Below, piece after piece: positions 1-6,128 of a DNA stretch of 6,128 bases. The translations under genes and the position numbers were made by a program. Position 1 is the first letter of the stretch, and every line of letters begins with the position of its first letter. Source of the DNA: DASTOB01 sp035720425 (GTDB taxonomy: Bacteria > Chloroflexota > Limnocylindria > Limnocylindrales > CSP1-4); the NCBI GenBank assembly GCA_035720425.1, contig DASTOB010000077.1:1-6128 (forward strand), written 5' to 3'. The notes under the pieces are model-generated. The model did no database searches. It was not told the origin of the DNA and saw only the letters and a list, made by a program, of their open reading frames with translations.

Positions 1-749
1 CCGGCGAAGTCGACGAGGTGGCCGTCGAACTCCGGACCGTCCACGCAGGCGTAGCGCGACTCGCCGGCGATCGACACGCGGCACCCGCCGCACATGCCCG
101 TCCCGTCGACCATGATCGCGTTGAGCGACACCGTCGTCGGGACACCGTACGGGCGCGTCAGCTCCGATACGGCGCGCATCATCGGGACCGGGCCGACGGC
201 GTAGACGGCATCGACCCCGCCGGCATCGAGGGCGTCGCGCAGGGCCTCGGTCACGAACCCGGGTCGCCCGTACGAGCCGTCGTCGGTACACGTGACGACC
301 TCGCCCGCGGCGGCCAGCTGATCCTCGAGGATGACCCACTCGCGCGATCGGCCGCCAATGATGCTCGTCACCGAGACCCCGCGCCGATCCAGTTCCTGCG
401 CGATCGGCAGGATCACCGCCGTGCCGACCCCGCCCCCGACGCACACGGCGTGGCCGCGCTCCAGGAGGTCGGTGGGGCGGCCGAGTGGCCCGGCGACGTC
501 CTGGATCGCGTCGCCGACACCGAGCTCCACGAGGTCTGCGGTGGACTTGCCGACCGACTGGACGACGAGGCTGATCGTGCCGGCCTCGGCGTCCCCGTCG
601 GCGATCGTGAGCGGGATGCGCTCCGCGCCCGGGCCCAGGCGGACCATGACGAACTGGCCGGGCCGGCGGATCGCGGCGATCCGGGGCGCGCTGACGACGA
701 GTCGGGTGACGTTCGGCGAGAGCCGATCCTTCGCGACGATCGAGTGCAT
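1..749 (-). CDS. sudB: SudB/NfnA-type FAD and [2Fe-2S] NAD(P)H:ferredoxin oxidoreductase subunit (3' end outside window)
   Basis: This is the small electron-transfer subunit of the sulfide dehydrogenase / NADH-dependent ferredoxin:NADP+ oxidoreductase family, related to PyrK. It passes electrons between NAD(H), FAD and a [2Fe-2S] cluster in the cytoplasm. Seen, over 249 residues: an N-terminal FAD barrel with PGQF (30-33) and RIPLTIAD (44-51); a nucleotide-binding half with VGGGVGTA (104-111) and VGPVPMM (185-191); and a C-terminal cluster motif with MCGGCR (219-224) and CVDGPEFDGH (235-244). Asp215, Cys220, Cys223 and Cys235 match the Asp(Cys)3 ligand set reported for Pyrococcus furiosus sulfide dehydrogenase. 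The family is about 280 residues, so roughly 30 are cut off by the window edge. I chose the ATG at 749 because MHSIVAKDRL aligns with the usual family N-terminus. A GTG at 758 is also in frame. The only ribosome site is a weak GGTGG at 755-759. It lies 185 bases downstream of the ferredoxin reductase gene on the same strand. The partner subunit (SudA/NfnB, GltD-like) is not in view, so the true substrate (NADPH/ferredoxin, sulfide or other) is open. Confidence 0.93.
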   Translation of the reverse strand, partial: MHSIVAKDRLSPNVTRLVVSAPRIAAIRRPGQFVMVRLGPGAERIPLTIADGDAEAGTISLVVQSVGKSTADLVELGVGDAIQDVAGPLGRPTDLLERGHAVCVGGGVGTAVILPIAQELDRRGVSVTSIIGGRSREWVILEDQLAAAGEVVTCTDDGSYGRPGFVTEALRDALDAGGVDAVYAVGPVPMMRAVSELTRPYGVPTTVSLNAIMVDGTGMCGGCRVSIAGESRYACVDGPEFDGHLVDFA

Positions 750-934
750 CCAGGCCACCGCTGCGGGTTGACGGCCTGATCGTGGCGCACGTCACGCCTG
801 CGACCCATGCACCGATGCGCATCAATCCGAGGGGCCGAAAGTCACACGCGGCGGGCCGTTCCACCCGCCCGGGGGCCGTCGTCGGCGGCCCGCGGCGCCG
901 TCAGCGGGATCGCGCCGTCCGGCCGAGTCGGCCG
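750..934. other. intergenic spacer between reductase and sudB, with two adjacent GC hairpins
   Basis: I find no gene in this 185-base stretch between two co-directional minus-strand genes. It holds two neighbouring perfect 6-bp inverted repeats. The first is GGCGGG (850-855) with CCCGCC (864-869), with an 8-base loop. The second is GGGCCG (873-878) with CGGCCC (886-891), with a 7-base loop. Neither is followed by a T run on the minus strand, so they are not classical intrinsic terminators. They could attenuate read-through, protect the 3' end of the upstream message, or be chance in such GC-rich DNA. A short imperfect dyad (GTGGCGCACGTCAC, 782-795) lies nearer the sudB start. Confidence 0.4.
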
Positions 935-1744
935 TCAGCCAGATGGCGCCGTGACGACCTTGCCCTTCGGCCAGTAGAGCTCCTTCTTGACGTGGAACTC
1001 CGGGAACCCGCGGTCCATGAGGATGCGCTCGACGTTGAGGATCATCTCGGGATTGCCGCAGATGTAGACGACCGTCCGCTCCGGCCGAAGATGCAGGTCG
1101 CGGCAGACGGCCTCGACGACCGACTCCACGCGGCCCGTCCGCCCGCTCCATCCGGCGTTGCGGGGGTCCGCCGGTCGCGACACAGTCGGGACGTACTGGA
1201 CCGGGTAGCCGCCGTCGCGTTCCCACGCCTCGAGCAGGTCGCGGTAGCCCAGCTCGTCCGCGTACGAGCACCCGTTGAGCATGACGGTGCGGCGCGGGCG
1301 GCCCTCGGCAAGGGTCTGGCGCATCATCGAGATGAACGGGGCGATGCCGGTGCCGGTCGAGACGTACAGGTGGGTGCGGTCGTCATCCGGCTCGAGGAGG
1401 AAGCGGCCCTTCGGCCCGATCATCCGCATCCGGTGCCCCACCGGCAGCCGCCACAGCGCGGTCGTGAAGCGGATGACCGGGACCAGCTTGACGTACAGCT
1501 CATAGCCGTCGTCGCCGGCAACGCTCGGCGCGGACGCGACCGAGTACGGTCGCTGGACGAGCTTGCCGTCGGCGAACACCCCGGTCGTCATGTACTGACC
1601 GGGCTCGAACGGGGTGGGATCGCCATCGAACTTGACCCAGAAATAGGCGAGATCGTCGGTCTGGTCGACCCGCCGGATGAGCGTGGCGTTGTACTGCTCC
1701 GCGTCTGCCGCGATGACGCGCGTGTCCTCGGCGTGGTGGGTCAT
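935..1744 (-). CDS. fpr: ferredoxin--NAD(P)+ reductase, bacterial single-chain FNR family
   Basis: This is a cytoplasmic FAD enzyme moving electrons between reduced ferredoxin or flavodoxin and NADP(H). The 269 residues match the usual 250-270 of bacterial plant-type FNRs. Seen: an FAD-binding barrel with FEPGQY (46-51) and RPYSVASAP (65-73, the RxYS flavin motif); a nucleotide domain with STGTGIAPF (129-137), NGCSYADELGY (157-167), SR (189-190), TGR (203-205) and ICGNPEMI (228-235); and a C-terminus with an aromatic pair, ELYW (255-258), followed by an 11-residue tail. In E. coli Fpr three arginines hold the 2'-phosphate of NADP. The first falls at Ser160 here, while the SR and TGR arginines remain, so NADP preference is likely but not certain. 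The ATG at 1744 is chosen over an in-frame ATG at 1762 because a GGAGG (1756-1760) sits 11 bases upstream and overlaps the earlier ATG. The gene is divergent from ppdK and probably precedes sudB in one transcript. The open frame continues far upstream through ppdK, but that part is antisense shadow. Confidence 0.95.
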   Translation of the reverse strand: MTHHAEDTRVIAADAEQYNATLIRRVDQTDDLAYFWVKFDGDPTPFEPGQYMTTGVFADGKLVQRPYSVASAPSVAGDDGYELYVKLVPVIRFTTALWRLPVGHRMRMIGPKGRFLLEPDDDRTHLYVSTGTGIAPFISMMRQTLAEGRPRRTVMLNGCSYADELGYRDLLEAWERDGGYPVQYVPTVSRPADPRNAGWSGRTGRVESVVEAVCRDLHLRPERTVVYICGNPEMILNVERILMDRGFPEFHVKKELYWPKGKVVTAPSG

Positions 1745-1755
1745 GCGATGAGGCG

Positions 1756-1760
1756 CCTCC
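1756..1760 (-). promoter_or_regulatory. ribosome binding site that decides the reductase start
   Basis: GGAGG on the minus strand sits 11 bases before the ATG at 1744. It overlaps the last base of a second in-frame ATG (1760-1762), so that upstream ATG cannot use it. This favours the shorter 269-residue protein. The spacing is slightly longer than ideal. Confidence 0.6.
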
Positions 1761-1770
1761 ATCCGGGTGA

Positions 1771-1791
1771 CAGGCCGTTCCGTGCGGCCTG
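1771..1791 (-). promoter_or_regulatory. perfect 7-bp inverted repeat in the reductase leader
   Basis: CAGGCCG (1771-1777) and CGGCCTG (1785-1791) are exact reverse complements separated by 7 bases. The repeat lies 10 bases upstream of the reductase ribosome site. It could form an RNA hairpin in the leader or be an operator-like dyad. No regulator is encoded nearby, and the function is inferred from position only. Confidence 0.4.
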
Positions 1792-1893
1792 CGCCGATGG
1801 TAGCGCCGGTCATTGCCCACCGTCGCGAATCGTCGCCGAAGCGCAATCCGCCTGTGACCGGCCCGCAAGCGCAGGGTCCGGCGGCCGCAACGG

Positions 1894-1899
1894 TACAAT
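1894..1899 (+). promoter_or_regulatory. candidate -10 box for ppdK
   Basis: TACAAT matches the bacterial housekeeping -10 consensus TATAAT at five of six positions and stands out in GC-rich DNA. Transcription from here would give a leader of about 70 bases before the ATG at 1976. There is no recognisable -35 at 16-18 bases upstream (GCAGGG region), so this is a candidate only. Confidence 0.4.
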
Positions 1900-1925
1900 C
1901 GACCGAACGACCCAACCACCGGCGC

Positions 1926-1952
1926 GGCCGTGCGCGACCGCGTGCGACGGCC
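1926..1952 (+). promoter_or_regulatory. strong leader hairpin upstream of the ppdK ribosome site
   Basis: GGCCGT (1926-1931) pairs with ACGGCC (1947-1952), and GCGCG (1932-1936) pairs with CGTGC (1941-1945) with one G-T wobble. That gives an 11-bp stem with a single bulged G (1946) and a 4-base loop, ACCG. It ends 7 bases before the AAGGAG ribosome site. There is no T run, so it is not an intrinsic terminator. It could stabilise the message or affect ribosome access. I do not recognise it as a known riboswitch. Confidence 0.5.
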
Positions 1953-1959
1953 CACGCCG

Positions 1960-1965
1960 AAGGAG
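1960..1965 (+). promoter_or_regulatory. ribosome binding site of ppdK
   Basis: AAGGAG lies 10 bases before the ATG at 1976. It fixes the start of PPDK and rejects the 398 codons of open frame upstream, which are antisense to the reductase and carry no PPDK similarity. Confidence 0.8.
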
Positions 1966-1975
1966 CCTGCCCGTC

Positions 1976-4750
<2,775 letters not shown>

Positions 4751-4752
4751 GC

Positions 4753-4781
4753 GGGCCGCGAGACGTAGGCAGATCGCGCCC
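4753..4781 (+). other. imperfect hairpin in the ppdK-ndh gap
   Basis: GGGCCGCGA (4753-4761) can pair with TCGCGCCC (4774-4781), forming 8 bp with one bulged C and a 12-base loop. It lies between the ppdK stop and the next start, and no T run follows. It is more likely a processing or attenuation element, or chance, than a true terminator, so co-transcription of the two genes remains likely. Confidence 0.3.
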
Positions 4782-4794
4782 AAGCGGACCGAAC

Positions 4795-6128
4795 GTGAGC
4801 GTGGCGTCCCCGCTCCACCGGGTCGTCGTCATCGGCGGCGGCTTCGGCGGGCTGTACGCGGCCCGGGAACTGGGCCGCGACGATCGGATCGACGTGACCC
4901 TCGTCGATCGCCGCAACTTCCACCTGTTCCAGCCGCTCCTTTACCAGGTCGCGACCGGTGCGCTCGCTCCGGGCGAGATCGCCCAGCCGCTCCGCTCGAT
5001 CCTGCGCCGACAGCGGAACACCACCGTCCTGCTCGGCGAGGCGATCGGGATCGACGTGGACCGCCGGCGCGTCCTCCTGTCGGACGGCGGGCCGATCGAG
5101 TACGACTCGCTCATCGTCGCCACCGGCGCCCGGTTCTCGTACTTCGGCCACGACGAGTGGGCGCCCCATGCTCCCGGACTCAAGTCGGTCGACGACGCGA
5201 CCGAGATCCGGCGCCGGATCCTCATCGCCTTCGAGGCGGCCGAACGTGAGGCGGACCCGGAACGCCGCGCCGAGTGGATGACGTTCGTCGTCGTTGGCGG
5301 CGGGCCGACCGGCGCGGAGCTCGCCGGCGCCCTTGGCGAGATCGCGACCGACACGCTCCGGCGCGACTTCCGCTCGATCAACACGCCCGATGCGCGGATC
5401 ATCCTCGTCGAGGCGATGGACCGGGTCCTGCCGCTCTACCCGGCGGATCGATCGCGCTCCGCTCGCCGGCAGCTCGAGCGGCTCGGCGTGACGGTACGGA
5501 CGGGGACGCGCGTCGTCCACGTCGACGACCGCTGCGTCCGGGTGGCGCCGACCGCCGGCGGTCCCGAGGAGACGATCCCGGTGCGGACCGTGCTGTGGGC
5601 GGCCGGCGTGCTCGCATCGAGCTTCGCCCGCGCGGTCGCCGACGCGACGGGCGCCGAGATGGACCGATCCGGCCGGGTCATCGTCGGCCCGGACCTGACA
5701 CTCCCGGGACACCCGGAAATCTTCGTCCTCGGCGATGCGGCGGTGCAGCCGTGGAAGCGGGACCGGCCTGTGCCGGGCGTGGCTCAGGGCGCGATCCAGC
5801 CGGGCCGCTATGCCGCGCGCACCATTCGTCGCCGGCTGTCCGGTGAGCCGACGCCGCCGTTCCGATACAGCGACAAGGGCGATGTCGCCGTCATCGGCCG
5901 GCTGTCCGGCGTGACGAACATCGGCTGGCTGGGTCCGTTCGGGCGCCAGGGCGGGTTCATCGCCTGGCTGCTCTGGCTCGGGATCCACATCTTCTACCTG
6001 ATCGGCTTCGCCAATCGGATCGTCGTCGTCACCCGCTGGGCATGGTCGTTCTTCACCCACGGTCGCGGATCGCGGCTCATCACGGGGTCGCCGCTCCTGC
6101 CGCCGATCGAGGAGCCGGAGCCACCGGC
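4795..6128 (+). CDS. ndh: type II NADH:quinone oxidoreductase (NDH-2), 3' end outside window
   Basis: This single-subunit, non-proton-pumping FAD enzyme oxidises NADH and reduces membrane quinone from the cytoplasmic face. Visible over 444 residues: a first Rossmann motif, GGGFGG (14-19), with Asp38 for FAD; the conserved FQPLLYQVATG (45-55); a second Rossmann motif, GGGPTGAELAG (168-178), with Glu175 as the conserved active-site glutamate; Glu206 at the end of that strand, which favours NADH over NADPH; VLGDAA (311-316) contacting FAD; the quinone-site signature AQGAIQPG (330-337); and DKGDVAVIGR (360-369). A hydrophobic, aromatic C-terminal stretch (about 388-420) is the usual membrane anchor. 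The tail then turns rich in Pro and Glu and is cut by the window edge. Most of the enzyme is present, since the family is 400-460 residues. The GTG at 4795 is preferred because it precedes the FAD motif by the usual distance. A second GTG at 4801 is possible, and the ribosome site is weak (AGCGGA, 4783-4788). The closeness to ppdK suggests an operon that links carbon flux to NADH disposal. Confidence 0.96.
   Translation, partial: MSVASPLHRVVVIGGGFGGLYAARELGRDDRIDVTLVDRRNFHLFQPLLYQVATGALAPGEIAQPLRSILRRQRNTTVLLGEAIGIDVDRRRVLLSDGGPIEYDSLIVATGARFSYFGHDEWAPHAPGLKSVDDATEIRRRILIAFEAAEREADPERRAEWMTFVVVGGGPTGAELAGALGEIATDTLRRDFRSINTPDARIILVEAMDRVLPLYPADRSRSARRQLERLGVTVRTGTRVVHVDDRCVRVAPTAGGPEETIPVRTVLWAAGVLASSFARAVADATGAEMDRSGRVIVGPDLTLPGHPEIFVLGDAAVQPWKRDRPVPGVAQGAIQPGRYAARTIRRRLSGEPTPPFRYSDKGDVAVIGRLSGVTNIGWLGPFGRQGGFIAWLLWLGIHIFYLIGFANRIVVVTRWAWSFFTHGRGSRLITGSPLLPPIEEPEPP

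Larger units (their letters stand above)
1745..1975. promoter_or_regulatory. divergent promoter region between reductase and ppdK
   Basis: This 231-base region separates two divergently transcribed genes and must hold promoters for both arms. I see no coding sequence of its own, although long frames from both neighbours pass through it as antisense extensions. On the plus side the order is a -10-like TACAAT (1894-1899), a leader hairpin (1926-1952) and a ribosome site (1960-1965). On the minus side I see only a weak TACCAT (1797-1802) as a possible -10, then the inverted repeat and GGAGG. I find no convincing -35 box for either direction. Confidence 0.7.

Noticed and set aside
18..779. 253-codon plus-strand open frame
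   Set aside because: It is the in-register antisense of the sudB-like gene; it is rich in Arg, Asp and Ala and lacks any family motif.
873..891. Intrinsic terminator after the reductase
   Set aside because: The stem is present but no T run follows on the minus strand, so it is kept only as a hairpin.
822..1271. 149-codon minus-strand frame covering the 750-934 spacer
   Set aside because: It is a shifted frame within the reductase gene, rich in Arg, Gly and Pro, with no recognisable family; it does not support a separate gene in the spacer.
782..1975. 398-codon N-terminal extension of the PPDK frame
   Set aside because: It is antisense to the reductase, has no PPDK similarity, and the AAGGAG ribosome site places the start at 1976.

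Overview
This is a GC-rich window whose codons almost always end in G or C. Four protein genes sit around one divergent intergenic region. There are no RNA genes, mobile elements or CRISPR arrays that I can support. The base composition and the gene types fit a high-GC bacterium. A Chloroflexota or actinobacterial-type lineage is my guess, but nothing in the window fixes the taxon.

Left arm, minus strand (1744 down to 1): a complete single-chain ferredoxin-NAD(P)+ reductase (935-1744) is followed, after a 185-base gap, by a SudB/NfnA-type FAD and [2Fe-2S] flavoprotein subunit (start 749) that runs off the left edge about 30 residues before its expected end. In characterised enzymes of this family the next gene is usually the large SudA/NfnB (GltD-like) subunit. 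That would lie just outside the window.

Centre (1745-1975): a 231-base divergent region carries leader and promoter signals for both arms. On the ppdK side there is a TACAAT -10-like box, a strong leader hairpin and an AAGGAG ribosome site. On the reductase side there is a perfect 7-bp inverted repeat and a GGAGG ribosome site.

Right arm, plus strand: pyruvate, phosphate dikinase (1976-4750, 924 aa, all catalytic motifs intact) is followed 44 bases later by a type II NADH:quinone dehydrogenase (4795 to the right edge, partial). The two are probably co-transcribed.

Together the genes handle central redox balance and the pyruvate/PEP node: electron exchange between ferredoxin and NAD(P)H on the left, and ATP/PPi-linked interconversion of pyruvate and PEP plus NADH oxidation into the quinone pool on the right. 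I see no clear new system. The points worth a second look are the leader structures, a roughly 22-residue insertion in PPDK, a substituted nucleotide-specificity position in the reductase, and very long in-register antisense reading frames that can mislead gene callers.
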